This document shows positions 18,406 through 25,909 of a DNA stretch of 64,000 bases, piece by piece. A program made the translations under genes and the position numbers. This stretch comes from an uncultured Oscillospiraceae bacterium. Its GTDB lineage: Bacteria; Bacillota; Clostridia; Oscillospirales; Ruminococcaceae. The stretch lies in NCBI GenBank assembly GCA_905197685.1, contig CAJJZS010000011.1, forward strand, positions 1-64,000, read 5' to 3'. The notes below the pieces were generated by a model. That model searched no databases and was not told where the DNA came from. It saw only the letters and a program-made list of their open reading frames with translations. Numbering within the stretch: the first letter of the stretch is position 1; each line of letters begins with the position of its first letter.

Positions 18406-18419
18406 ATTTCTCGGGAAAT
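18406..18419. repeat. ATTTCTCGGGAAAT, one-base variant of the dispersed palindrome
   Basis: Differs at one position from the exact ATTTCCCGGGAAAT copies. It lies upstream of the small lipoprotein gene. Confidence 0.5.
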
Positions 18420-18420
18420 A

Positions 18421-18452
18421 AATCAGGACAGCCCCTTTTGGCTGTCCTGATT
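18421..18452. terminator. Hairpin, probable terminator
   Basis: AATCAGGACAGCC and GGCTGTCCTGATT form a 13-bp stem. The rest of the 18373-18691 gap holds the 3' repeat described at 18599. Confidence 0.6.
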
Positions 18453-18598
18453 TGTGTGGATGTGGACGAATCTATAGGATGTACTGTATCGCTTCTTTAT
18501 TGGCTATGTCACTCCGCGTTGCTGAATCCGCAGTTTTTACACACAAAGTGATTTATCTACATCATACTCCCCCAAATCCGAAAAGTCAAGTCGCATTT

Positions 18599-18690
18599 TT
18601 CGTACCTTTTTTATGCAGAAAATGCACATTTATTTTAAAAATTTTATGGAAACAGGACAGCCATACAACTGTCCTGTCTTTTTATTTTAG
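18599..18690 (-). repeat. About 90-bp repeat, copy A (3' end of the metalloprotease gene)
   Basis: From TTCGTACC through the AGGACAG/CTGTCCT hairpin to the T-rich tail, this stretch matches 20646-20733 closely. Both copies sit just past the stop of a leftward secreted-protein gene and end in a hairpin with a T-run, so they probably act as terminators. Confidence 0.75.
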
Positions 18691-18691
18691 A

Positions 18692-19840
18692 TTACTCTTC
18701 ATCGAGTAGGATATCCTCTACTGGCTCACCCACATAGGTATTTTCTTCACTTATATCTTGTATATTTTCCGATTCTTCTATATCTTTTTTTATCTGTTCG
18801 ATAATTGTCTTTTTATCAACTGCTTTTGATTCTGCTAACTTATTCAGATCTAATGTCGCTTGATAACTAAGTGGCAAATACCAATTATCTCCTTCCTCAT
18901 TAAAATCATTCAAATATAAAACAACTTCTTGCCCAACTTTATATGTAGGAGCACCATCATACATATACACAGTTTCTCCTCGTACCCCACCGAACATAGG
19001 AATTGAAATCATTGTATTCTCAGCATTTCCTTTTAAGTCATCACTTACAGAAACATTTACTTTTCTGTAAACATTATTGCCATCAGAATATCCCTCTTCG
19101 ATGCTTTCTACAGTACCTACAATAATGTTAGAAGAATTTTTTGCAAATTCAACAGGTGTATATTCTGGATAAAGGATACATACCTCCTCAATTTCTCCGA
19201 TTTCAGATATATCTATATTGTTTTGTTCCCCACACTCATTTAATATGCGTGCAAAATCTCCGTAAATGGCTTCCCCCGCTTGTATATCATCACTTGTTAA
19301 ATTTTTAATACTCTCACCCGCTATTGATGGATACATACATGCTGATGAAATCTCCGAATGAGCAATACCCATAACATGTCCATATTCATGACGTAAAACA
19401 CTTCTTAAGTGATACTTTCCGCTTGCGCAAGTGCTACTGTTAGTATCCCAGTTATATTCCAAATTAATATCAATGGGAGCCTCTAAAATATGTTTCCAAC
19501 CATCAGCATCTGCTTTCGATGTGTATCGTACATGTGTAACAGCTAAAGCCTTTTCACTACTACCAGTTAAACGGTCTATATATTTAACTTCATTTGTTGT
19601 ATTAGTTGACGATTTCATAAATTTAAACATGTTCGTCAACTGTTTATTCCAATCACTTGCCGCATAATTCGCCTGATTGCGACTACTTTCTTCCAAATTC
19701 TCAAAGTACATTACTGCTTTTCCCTTTGGCCAACGACGAGAATAAATTTCATACCGTGGTTCTGCCGCAGACGCACAGATAGATGTCAGCATTACTCCAA
19801 CTGCAAAAACAGCTACTGCCTTTTTTAACACCATTCTCAT
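18692..19840 (-). CDS. Secreted matrixin-like zinc metalloprotease
   Basis: About 382 residues starting at the ATG after AAGGAG (the in-frame GTG at 19849 overlaps that site). A Sec signal peptide ends in CASAAEP. The HEYGHVMGIAH segment near residue 155 is a complete metzincin HEXXHXXGXXH zinc site, followed by a candidate Met-turn in ACMYPS. The N-terminal catalytic domain (about 30-210) resembles matrixins; the remainder is an unassigned beta-rich region ending in an acidic tail (EPVEDILLDEE). There is no LPXTG anchor, so release from the cell is likely. It lies directly downstream of another secreted protein, probably in the same operon. Confidence 0.8.
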   Translation of the reverse strand: MRMVLKKAVAVFAVGVMLTSICASAAEPRYEIYSRRWPKGKAVMYFENLEESSRNQANYAASDWNKQLTNMFKFMKSSTNTTNEVKYIDRLTGSSEKALAVTHVRYTSKADADGWKHILEAPIDINLEYNWDTNSSTCASGKYHLRSVLRHEYGHVMGIAHSEISSACMYPSIAGESIKNLTSDDIQAGEAIYGDFARILNECGEQNNIDISEIGEIEEVCILYPEYTPVEFAKNSSNIIVGTVESIEEGYSDGNNVYRKVNVSVSDDLKGNAENTMISIPMFGGVRGETVYMYDGAPTYKVGQEVVLYLNDFNEEGDNWYLPLSYQATLDLNKLAESKAVDKKTIIEQIKKDIEESENIQDISEENTYVGEPVEDILLDEE

Positions 19841-19852
19841 TTTTTCCACTCC

Positions 19853-20560
19853 TTATGAATATTTATTTGCTTTATTCAATCGGCACAATGCAAAACCAAA
19901 GTTTATATCTTTCTCTGCCGGAACGTAAATCCTAAATAGATGTTCGTTTTCTTCCCAAGTATAAATATATTCTTTGGCATCATCTTTATCGAACGTATCA
20001 TATGTCATATAAACTTTATGTCCGTCAATTACATTTGTTTTGACAGCATATTCTTTGGCACGCTCATACATTTGCAACGTATCATGTAAACCTGAAACGG
20101 GCGACTTATAATCCGGATAATATGTAAAACCTACATTGTCGCTGTAAAGAAAGCTCACATGGTCGGGGGTACAAATGATATTTTCCAGATTCAAACTTTC
20201 TTTCGTTGTTTTGTTTTCCCTGTCTTCAGAATCAGACTTTAAGCTTCTTGAGATTTGGCTGTTTTTGTAACTGAATTTTAAATTTGAAACAGAATCCTTG
20301 CTTTGCAGGGTATACACTTCATTTGTCAGTTTCACAGGAAAAGTTCCCGATTTCAGCTCTTTTACCAATTCACCGTTCTTTATCTCTTGTTTAAACTCAG
20401 CATAGGTATCATATTCTTTCAGTACCAATTCCTCTATCCAAATTCCTTCGCTGCTCTCAACAACGTCTGTTTCATTTTTTTCGGCAAATGCTGTAACAGA
20501 AACCGCAGAAATCAGCAATACCGAAACAAGTGCCGCAATACATAATTTTTGACACCGCAT
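19853..20560 (-). CDS. Secreted protein of unknown function in metalloprotease operon
   Basis: About 235 residues from the ATG with AGAAAGGAG upstream. Sec signal peptide CIAALVSVLLISAVSVTAFA, then a charged region rich in Lys, Glu and Ser. No cysteines in the mature part and no recognised domain. The stop lies 12 bases before the metalloprotease start, so the two should be translated from one mRNA. It might be a pro-region partner, inhibitor or substrate of the protease; only position supports this. Confidence 0.7.
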   Translation of the reverse strand: MRCQKLCIAALVSVLLISAVSVTAFAEKNETDVVESSEGIWIEELVLKEYDTYAEFKQEIKNGELVKELKSGTFPVKLTNEVYTLQSKDSVSNLKFSYKNSQISRSLKSDSEDRENKTTKESLNLENIICTPDHVSFLYSDNVGFTYYPDYKSPVSGLHDTLQMYERAKEYAVKTNVIDGHKVYMTYDTFDKDDAKEYIYTWEENEHLFRIYVPAEKDINFGFALCRLNKANKYS

Positions 20561-20645
20561 TTTAAGGCTCCTTTCTACCATTTACAAAAACTTTTCTGTT
20601 TATTTCCGTCATGGCTCTCCGGATTATGATTGTCAATCCTCATTC

Positions 20646-20733
20646 TTCGTACCTTTCTCGTGCAGAAAATGCACATTTATTTTAAAAATTTTATAGAAAC
20701 AAGACAGCCATACAACTGCCCTGCTTTTATTTA
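20646..20733 (-). repeat. About 90-bp repeat, copy B
   Basis: Near-identical to 18599-18690, with scattered single-base changes. It lies just downstream of, and touches, the 3' end of the 20731 gene. Confidence 0.75.
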
Positions 20734-21081
20734 ACACCTATTGTGGTTATGAATCCGTTTCGTTTCTTTGGCAACATTGTTGTATCCCCTACCGCAATTT
20801 CTGCACTTGAACGTTTTCAGAATCTGCCTTTCTTCTAAATCATCATAATACCACGGATCTGCGCCTTCCCAATTACATGGTACTTGATCTATGATAACCC
20901 ACGCTCCTGTCTTTGTGTCGGCAATCACAACGCTGTCTTCTCCACAATACTGACATTGTGATCCTTTTGGTTGAATTTCATCAACAGCGCTTGCGGCTCC
21001 TCCTGCAACCGAGGAAACACCCATCGTTGCCAGCATACCGACAACCATAATGCCCGCAAATAATCTTTTTCCCTTTTTCAT
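20731..21081 (-). CDS. Secreted small protein with paired CXXC motifs
   Basis: About 116 residues from the ATG after AGGAGG (in-frame TTG six bases earlier). Signal peptide ending near VAGGAASA, then CQYCG and CRNCG about 55 residues apart with an intervening aromatic, acidic region (WEGADPWYYDD). The two CXXC pairs suggest zinc binding outside the membrane or a disulfide pair. It ends HNHNRC. No family recognised. Confidence 0.7.
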   Translation of the reverse strand: MKKGKRLFAGIMVVGMLATMGVSSVAGGAASAVDEIQPKGSQCQYCGEDSVVIADTKTGAWVIIDQVPCNWEGADPWYYDDLEERQILKTFKCRNCGRGYNNVAKETKRIHNHNRC

Positions 21082-21123
21082 CTGCAAGTCCTCCTGTGTC
21101 TGATAAAAGTTGTGCGCCGAACC

Positions 21124-21795
21124 CTATTTTTCTTCTATGTTTGGCTCTCCTGTTGTCACTTCCGCTTCAACATATAAGGGGGATATTTCCCGATATCCTT
21201 CTTCCGTCTGAACTGCTGTGATTGCCTGTATCACATACTTGTGGTTTCTTTTTAAGCCGGTAAAGCTGTCCTCACGCAGCCACCCTTTTTCGTCCACAGC
21301 CTGTCCGACGCAAACATCAAGATATTCCTGCGCTTCCGGATCGTAAATCGCAAAGGCGGTGTCGGCTTCGGCTGCTCCATGCCCTATCAACATAACCGAT
21401 ACGCCGTAATCAACCGCTTTTTCCTGCTTGCTGATTTCTATCCCCAAATCCACCATGCTGTATTCCTCGTCCGGCTGATTCGGATTGGACAGGATCTCGC
21501 TATCGCTGTAATATTTTGCATCTAAGTTTCGCGGCTCTTTTTCGGAAATAACAGGTGTTGAGGCGCTCACCGTTTCTCTGTTTTTCTTGATTGGTTCTTC
21601 CCCTAAAATAACGCTGTCATACTCTGCCTGTATTTCTTTCGGCAGCGCGTCAAACCACTCCGGCTCAAACTTCCGGCACAGGTCGCCCCAGGTATCGTCG
21701 GCAGACGGGCGAAACGCTTCGGAACTTTGGCACCCCGACAGCGCAAACATCAAAAAAGCGCAGGACAGCGCAGTAAAAATACGCAGTTTCCTCAT
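21124..21795 (-). CDS. Lipoprotein, unknown function
   Basis: About 223 residues from the ATG preceded by AAGGAGG. Lipoprotein signal ending LSGC (Cys near residue 22). The C-terminal half looks like a fibronectin-like beta domain (SMVDLGIEI, FTGLKRNHKYVIQAITAV, VEAEVTTGE). It is the first of four consecutive leftward secreted-protein genes ending in the metalloprotease. Function unknown. Confidence 0.7.
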   Translation of the reverse strand: MRKLRIFTALSCAFLMFALSGCQSSEAFRPSADDTWGDLCRKFEPEWFDALPKEIQAEYDSVILGEEPIKKNRETVSASTPVISEKEPRNLDAKYYSDSEILSNPNQPDEEYSMVDLGIEISKQEKAVDYGVSVMLIGHGAAEADTAFAIYDPEAQEYLDVCVGQAVDEKGWLREDSFTGLKRNHKYVIQAITAVQTEEGYREISPLYVEAEVTTGEPNIEEK

Positions 21796-21940
21796 CGGAA
21801 AAACCTCCTTTATACAATCTGCTTTCCAAAATACTTTTCTTATTTCAAACATTTTCCTACTTGTATCATACTATTTCCCGTCATCAAAAGTCAATGGGCA
21901 TTTTAACACAATTTCCAAATTAAAAATGCACAAAACAAAC

Positions 21941-21970
21941 AAAAAAATCCCCGCATAATCATGCGGGGAT
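21941..21970 (-). terminator. Terminator overlapping the stop of the small membrane protein gene
   Basis: ATCCCCGCAT-GATT-ATGCGGGGAT followed by TTTTTT on the minus strand. The stop codon of the 21959 gene lies in the loop. Confidence 0.85.
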
Positions 21971-22237
21971 AGTAGGATTAAAGAAAATATGAACAATAAA
22001 ACAATAAAACGAAAGCATGGAAAGTGATAGATACAAAACTAATTTTAGATATTCAAACCATCTTGATTTTTTGTTTGAATTTTTTCGTACTTTCCATAAA
22101 TCTTGAAGAAAAATCTCAAAAGATAGGAATGCCACCAATAAATCAGAAATATAAGAAGGAAAACAATCATAGGACAATGCAAGAAATATTCCTCCAATAA
22201 ATACCGATAGCAACACTAATTTTAAATTTTGCATCAT
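21959..22237 (-). CDS. Small membrane protein, paralog of the 22922 gene
   Basis: 92 residues with a helix at about 5-22, another around 30-45, a basic stretch (WKVRKNSNKKSR) and a C-terminal helix. The segment CFPSYISD plus LQDLWKVRK aligns with YFPSHFTF plus IDDIWERRKN of the 63-residue protein beside the HTH-TPR regulator. The ribosome binding site is weak (AACAAG). Immediately upstream is a short remnant that could be the end of a lost regulator gene, hinting at a decayed second copy of the module. Confidence 0.55.
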   Translation of the reverse strand: MMQNLKLVLLSVFIGGIFLALSYDCFPSYISDLLVAFLSFEIFLQDLWKVRKNSNKKSRWFEYLKLVLYLSLSMLSFYCFIVHIFFNPTIPA

Positions 22238-22280
22238 AACTTGTTTTATTGAAATGCTTAGTAGGTACCTATATCAACTC

Positions 22281-22358
22281 CTACAAGCCCCCAAATAATT
22301 CCTCCTTAAACTTAGATCCTAATTGTGTATATTCTTCCTGAAGGAGCTCCTTGTCTAC
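22281..22358 (-). pseudogene. Possible remnant of a regulator C-terminus
   Basis: On the minus strand a 25-codon open stretch reads DKELLQEEYTQLGSKFKEEL and ends with a stop just before the 21959 small membrane gene. It is closed upstream by another stop. Composition and position (before a paralogous small membrane gene) recall the end of the intact regulator at 23118. Short enough to be chance. Confidence 0.25.
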
Positions 22359-22381
22359 ATTTTACTACTCCGAATTATCAC

Positions 22382-22430
22382 TGTCAAGTTGTATTTTTGC
22401 ACACTTTTCGTGCAAAAATACAGCTTGACA
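22382..22430. promoter_or_regulatory. Long inverted repeat over the peptide-gene promoter (candidate operator)
   Basis: TGTCAAGTTGTATTTTTGCA plus C (22382-22402) is mirrored at 22410-22430 with 20 of 21 positions complementary and a seven-base spacer. The right arm contains the TTGACA -35 box of the peptide gene, an ideal place for control by the HTH-TPR regulator encoded at 23118-24038. Confidence 0.75.
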
Positions 22431-22454
22431 ACAGGGATTTTTTTAGATTATGAT
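22425..22454 (+). promoter_or_regulatory. Promoter of the candidate pheromone gene
   Basis: Consensus TTGACA (22425-22430), 18-base spacer, TATGAT (22449-22454). The -35 lies inside the right arm of the inverted repeat. Confidence 0.75.
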
Positions 22455-22516
22455 AGAAACAGTATGACAAATATTTTTTGTCATACCAAATATTTTCCCG
22501 GAAAGGATTGACCGAT

Positions 22517-22672
22517 ATGAAAAAAATGTTCGCCGTTCTCACCGTTGTTCTGTCGCTCTGCGCTTGCCTTGCGCTTTCTGCCTTTGCCGATTCTGCCGAA
22601 CCGGACGCAAACGCAGCGGACAGACCTGTTACTTTAGAGTACATTGGCGATTACGAAGTCGACGGAAATTAA
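22517..22672 (+). CDS. Signal-peptide-bearing small ORF, candidate peptide pheromone precursor
   Basis: 51 residues from the ATG with GGAAAGGA upstream. Residues 1-24 form a Sec signal (MKKMFAVLTVV, ending SAFA before DSAEP). The predicted exported part is only about 27 residues, acidic, ending EYIGDYEVDGN. A strong promoter, a long operator-like palindrome and a strong terminator surround it. It converges on an HTH-TPR regulator gene. Secreted precursors with a short C-terminal signalling peptide beside such regulators are the hallmark of RRNPP quorum sensing (PlcR-PapR type). The mature peptide is not known; it could also be a small secreted effector. Confidence 0.65.
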   Translation: MKKMFAVLTVVLSLCACLALSAFADSAEPDANAADRPVTLEYIGDYEVDGN

Positions 22673-22729
22673 ATCTCTGTATGGGGCAACCGTCTGTGAG
22701 CGGCTTTGCTCTTTAAAATAGGGAAAGCG

Positions 22730-22771
22730 AAGGGGCTTGTTGTCTGTGAATTGCAGACAACAAGCCCTTTT
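22730..22771 (+). terminator. Terminator of the small peptide gene
   Basis: GGGCTTGTTGTCTG and CAGACAACAAGCCC form a perfect 14-bp stem with a seven-base loop, followed by TTTTC. The 150 bases beyond it, up to 22921, hold nothing recognisable. Confidence 0.85.
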
Positions 22772-22921
22772 CGGCTGCCTGAATCATCTTTACCTGTAAG
22801 GATTGTCTGATTTTTCGGGGACGCTTTTAATCTTCGGATACAGCTTTCATCCGTTACTGATAATGTTGGACAAAAAAAGCCAGAAAGTTCAAAGGACAAA
22901 GAATAAAATGACCGATCTGTA

Positions 22922-23113
22922 TCAATCTGTCAAATGCTGAAAGATGAATTTCAGGTTTTTTCTCCGTTCCCAAATATCATCTATGCAGAAACCGAAAAAG
23001 CCAATCCCGGAAAATAAAAAGGTAAAGTGTGAAGGGAAGTAATCGGTACACATGATTAGCAGAATCATACATGATACTACAATCCACAATGAAAACAGCA
23101 GCTTGTCTTTCAT
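22922..23113 (-). CDS. Small membrane protein downstream of the HTH-TPR regulator
   Basis: About 63 residues. The start is the ATG four bases after the regulator stop, using GGAG inside the regulator 3' end. Two hydrophobic helices (LFSLWIVVSCMILLIM; FLFSGIGFFGFCI) and a basic tail (DIWERRKNLKF). Paralogous to the 21959 gene. Tight spacing implies co-expression with the regulator. It might serve the same signalling circuit, for example in peptide processing or immunity; no motif supports a specific activity. Confidence 0.6.
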   Translation of the reverse strand: MKDKLLFSLWIVVSCMILLIMCTDYFPSHFTFLFSGIGFFGFCIDDIWERRKNLKFIFQHLTD

Positions 23114-23117
23114 GCGA

Positions 23118-24038
23118 TTAAAGCTCCATTCCCAGTGTTTCGCGGGCATACTCCTTCACCTTTTGGGCAGCGCTGCCATTTTCCATCTCCTGATAAGAGT
23201 TGTAGGAGCGGGCAATCAGATCTCTGCTCTTTTCTTCCTGCCCAATGTCATGGTAACAGCAGCCTAAGTTGAGCAGCAGTCCGCCCAACATTCGGCACTT
23301 GTTGTACCGGATGCAGCACCGGCGTCCCTGCTCTGCCACCTCGATTGCCTCTTCATAGCGATGCTCCATTCCTAAATACTTCGAGTAATTGTACGCAATC
23401 AGCGGCAGGGCGACAGCGCGGATTTCTCCGTCCACGAAGTGGTTTTGCAGATAATTCATCACAAAACGGTACATGGCAATCGCCTTCGGGCGGTTTTCTT
23501 CCTCCGCATAGGTAATCGCAATTTGATTGAGGATTTTAATCTCTTCCTCCCCAAACAAAAAGCTGTTGATATCCTTGGTCCGAATTCCCGGCTCTGTTAA
23601 TTCCAGCGACTGAATCAACATTTCCCTTTGGGTTGGGATATCATACGCCCGGTGTTCGCCGTTCTCTTCATAGCCCGCAGCAGCCCGCGCGCGCAGCAAA
23701 AACTGATTTGTAAAGCGGTCGTCTTCACTTGTGTTTTCTTCCAGTTTGCGGATTTTTTCTAACGCCCTGGAAAACCGCTTGTCGCAGTTGTCTGCCACAA
23801 TTTCCTTTTTCATCTGAGCAATCTCAAAGTTTTCTTGGCTCATAAACACCTGAAATCTTTCCGAAGGCACGCCCAGACGCTCCAACAGTTTCAGTAAAAT
23901 AACCTCGTCCGGAACCTGTCCCTTTTCAATGCGGGAAAGGGTGCTGCGGTCGCAAATACCGTTGGACAACTCTTCTTGTGTCCAGCCTTCTCCTTCTCGT
24001 TTTCTCCTGATGAAAAATCCTACTCCGTAGTTACCCAT
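23118..24038 (-). CDS. HTH-TPR transcriptional regulator, RRNPP-like
   Basis: 306 residues. Residues 5-65 are an XRE-type helix-turn-helix (IRRKREGEGWTQEELS, then RSTLSRIEKGQ). The rest is all-helical with tetratricopeptide-like repeats (EIKILNQIAITYAEEENRPK; NYSKYLGMEHRYEEAIEVAE; GGLLLNLGCCYHDIGQEEKS). This is the layout of Rgg/PlcR/PrgX proteins, which bind imported peptides through the TPR groove. A convergent gene for a small secreted peptide lies 450 bases downstream, with an operator-sized palindrome at its promoter. AGGAGGTGTT precedes the ATG, and TATAAT lies 30 bases further up. Confidence 0.8.
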   Translation of the reverse strand: MGNYGVGFFIRRKREGEGWTQEELSNGICDRSTLSRIEKGQVPDEVILLKLLERLGVPSERFQVFMSQENFEIAQMKKEIVADNCDKRFSRALEKIRKLEENTSEDDRFTNQFLLRARAAAGYEENGEHRAYDIPTQREMLIQSLELTEPGIRTKDINSFLFGEEEIKILNQIAITYAEEENRPKAIAMYRFVMNYLQNHFVDGEIRAVALPLIAYNYSKYLGMEHRYEEAIEVAEQGRRCCIRYNKCRMLGGLLLNLGCCYHDIGQEEKSRDLIARSYNSYQEMENGSAAQKVKEYARETLGMEL

Positions 24039-24103
24039 GGTTCAACACCTCCTGTCCCCATTATAACACAACTTTTTCCGCTATTCTATCCTACATTTTA
24101 CAC

Positions 24104-24135
24104 AAAAAACTCCTGCCGTTTTTGGGCAGGAGTTT
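24104..24135 (-). terminator. Terminator of guaB
   Basis: AAACTCCTGCC-CAAAAAC-GGCAGGAGTTT followed by TTT on the minus strand, just beyond the guaB stop. Confidence 0.85.
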
Positions 24136-24168
24136 CGGTGTTGTTGAATATTTTTTTATAAATATGAA

Positions 24169-25674
24169 TTAGTTGATGCGGTTGCTGTCTTTCAGCACAA
24201 CGTCGTGGCTGCCGCCCTCTACGATGGAAACGGAGGAAACCAAGGTGATTTTTGCCTTTTCCTGCAATTCCGGAATGGTCAGCGCGCCGCAGTTGCACAT
24301 GGTAGAACGAACCTTGCTCAGCGACAGACCCACATTGTCTTTCAGCGAACCCGCATACGGAACATAGGAGTCAACGCCCTCTTCAAAGGACAGTTTCTTG
24401 TCGCCGCCCAGGTCATATCTCTGCCAGTTTCTTGCTCTTGCAGAGCCTTCGCCCCAGTACTCTTTCATATAATTGCCGTTGATGTTTACCTTGTTTGTCG
24501 GGCTTTCGTCAAAGCGCGCAAAGTATCTGCCCAGCATGATAAAGTCGGAGCCCATTGCCAAAGCCAGGGTCATGTGGTAGTCCTGAACAATGCCGCCGTC
24601 CGAGCAGATCGGAACATAGATGCCGGTTTCTTTAAAGTATTCGTCACGCGCTTTCGCTACTTCAATCACTGCGGTAGCCTGTCCGCGTCCGATACCTTTC
24701 TGCTCGCGGGTGATACAGATGGAACCGCCGCCGATACCTACTTTTACAAAGTCTGCGCCTGCTTTTGCCAGGAACAAAAATCCTTCTCTGTCAACCACGT
24801 TGCCTGCGCCCACCTTTACGGTGTCGCCGTATTTTGCGCGGATGAAATCAATGGTGCGTTTCTGCCACTCGGAAAAGCCTTCGGACGAGTCGATACACAG
24901 CACGTCTGCGCCTGCTTCTACCAAAGCCGGTACGCGTTCTTCATAGTCGCGGGTGTTGATACCTGCGCCCACAACATATCGTTTGTGCGCGTCAAGCAGT
25001 TCGTTGGCATTTTCTTTGTGAGAGGAGTAGTCTTTGCGGAATACAAAGTATTTCAATCTCTGGTTTTCGTCAACCAGCGGCAGGGAGTTGAGCTTGTGCT
25101 CCCAGATAATATCGTTGGCTTCTTTCAGAGAGGTGTCTGCGTCTGCCATAATCAGGTTTTCATATGGGGTCATAAATTCGGAAACCGGGGTGTCCGGGCT
25201 CATGCGGCTAACGCGGTAGTCACGGCTGGTAACGATACCTACCAGCTTGCCGGTTGCTGTGCCGTCTTCGGTAACCGCAACGGTGGAGTGACCGGTTTTT
25301 TCTTTCAGTTCCAGAATATCTTTCAGGGTTTTGTCCGGGCTGATGTTGGAATCGCTGGTAACAAAGCCTGCTTTATAGCTCTTTACGCGCGCTACCATCG
25401 CAGCCTCATCCTCGATGCTCTGCGAGCCGTAAATAAAGGAAATGCCGCCCTCTTTTGCCAGAGCGATTGCCATCTTGTCATCCGAAACCGACTGCATGAT
25501 TGCGGATACCAGCGGAATGTTCATGGTAAGCGGACATTCTTCCTGACCCTTTTTAAACTTAACCAGCGGGGTTTTCAGGCTTACATTTGCCGGAATACAT
25601 TCGGAAGAAGAATAACCCGGTACTAACAGATACTCACCAAAGGTATGGGATGGTTCATCAAAATAAAATGCCAT
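24169..25674 (-). CDS. guaB: Inosine-5'-monophosphate dehydrogenase
   Basis: 501 residues. It catalyses NAD-dependent IMP to XMP conversion, the committed step of guanine nucleotide synthesis. Visible features: the N-terminal barrel start (NIPLVSAIMQSVSDDKMAIA), a CBS pair at about 105-230 (TGKLVGIVTSRDYRVSRMSP), the substrate strand ADVLCIDSSEGFSEWQ, and the catalytic-cysteine loop GIGGGSICITREQKG; the loop sequence is slightly atypical. ATPELQ-like C-terminus with no extra domain. GAGGAGAG precedes the ATG. Monocistronic. The 235-base upstream gap holds GC-rich hairpins but no recognisable purine riboswitch. Confidence 0.93.
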   Translation of the reverse strand: MAFYFDEPSHTFGEYLLVPGYSSSECIPANVSLKTPLVKFKKGQEECPLTMNIPLVSAIMQSVSDDKMAIALAKEGGISFIYGSQSIEDEAAMVARVKSYKAGFVTSDSNISPDKTLKDILELKEKTGHSTVAVTEDGTATGKLVGIVTSRDYRVSRMSPDTPVSEFMTPYENLIMADADTSLKEANDIIWEHKLNSLPLVDENQRLKYFVFRKDYSSHKENANELLDAHKRYVVGAGINTRDYEERVPALVEAGADVLCIDSSEGFSEWQKRTIDFIRAKYGDTVKVGAGNVVDREGFLFLAKAGADFVKVGIGGGSICITREQKGIGRGQATAVIEVAKARDEYFKETGIYVPICSDGGIVQDYHMTLALAMGSDFIMLGRYFARFDESPTNKVNINGNYMKEYWGEGSARARNWQRYDLGGDKKLSFEEGVDSYVPYAGSLKDNVGLSLSKVRSTMCNCGALTIPELQEKAKITLVSSVSIVEGGSHDVVLKDSNRIN

Positions 25675-25909
25675 AATTTCAACTCTCCTCGATCCATCAT
25701 TTTTTGAAATTTGTTTGGAGCAAAGCCGCCGCCCTGCACAAAAGCGGCAGCCCCGCCCGCTGCTTGGTCTTTTATATTTCTAATTATGATACTATAACCG
25801 ACCGACAATTTCAACCGTTCTCGGGATAAAATAGCAGTGTGAATAAAATTCCTCGCCCTATCTTCCCCTCATTATTGGAATATGCCAGAAATCCGTTGCC
25901 CAAAACCGT

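Noticed and set aside
22669..22899. 76-codon minus frame between the small peptide gene and the regulator module
   Set aside because: Runs through the peptide gene's terminator hairpin and has no ribosome binding site.
24205..25626. 473-codon + strand frame opposite guaB
   Set aside because: Antisense shadow of a certain housekeeping gene.
25675..25909. Purine riboswitch upstream of guaB
   Set aside because: GC-rich hairpins are present, but the conserved loop-loop and core bases of purine riboswitches are not.
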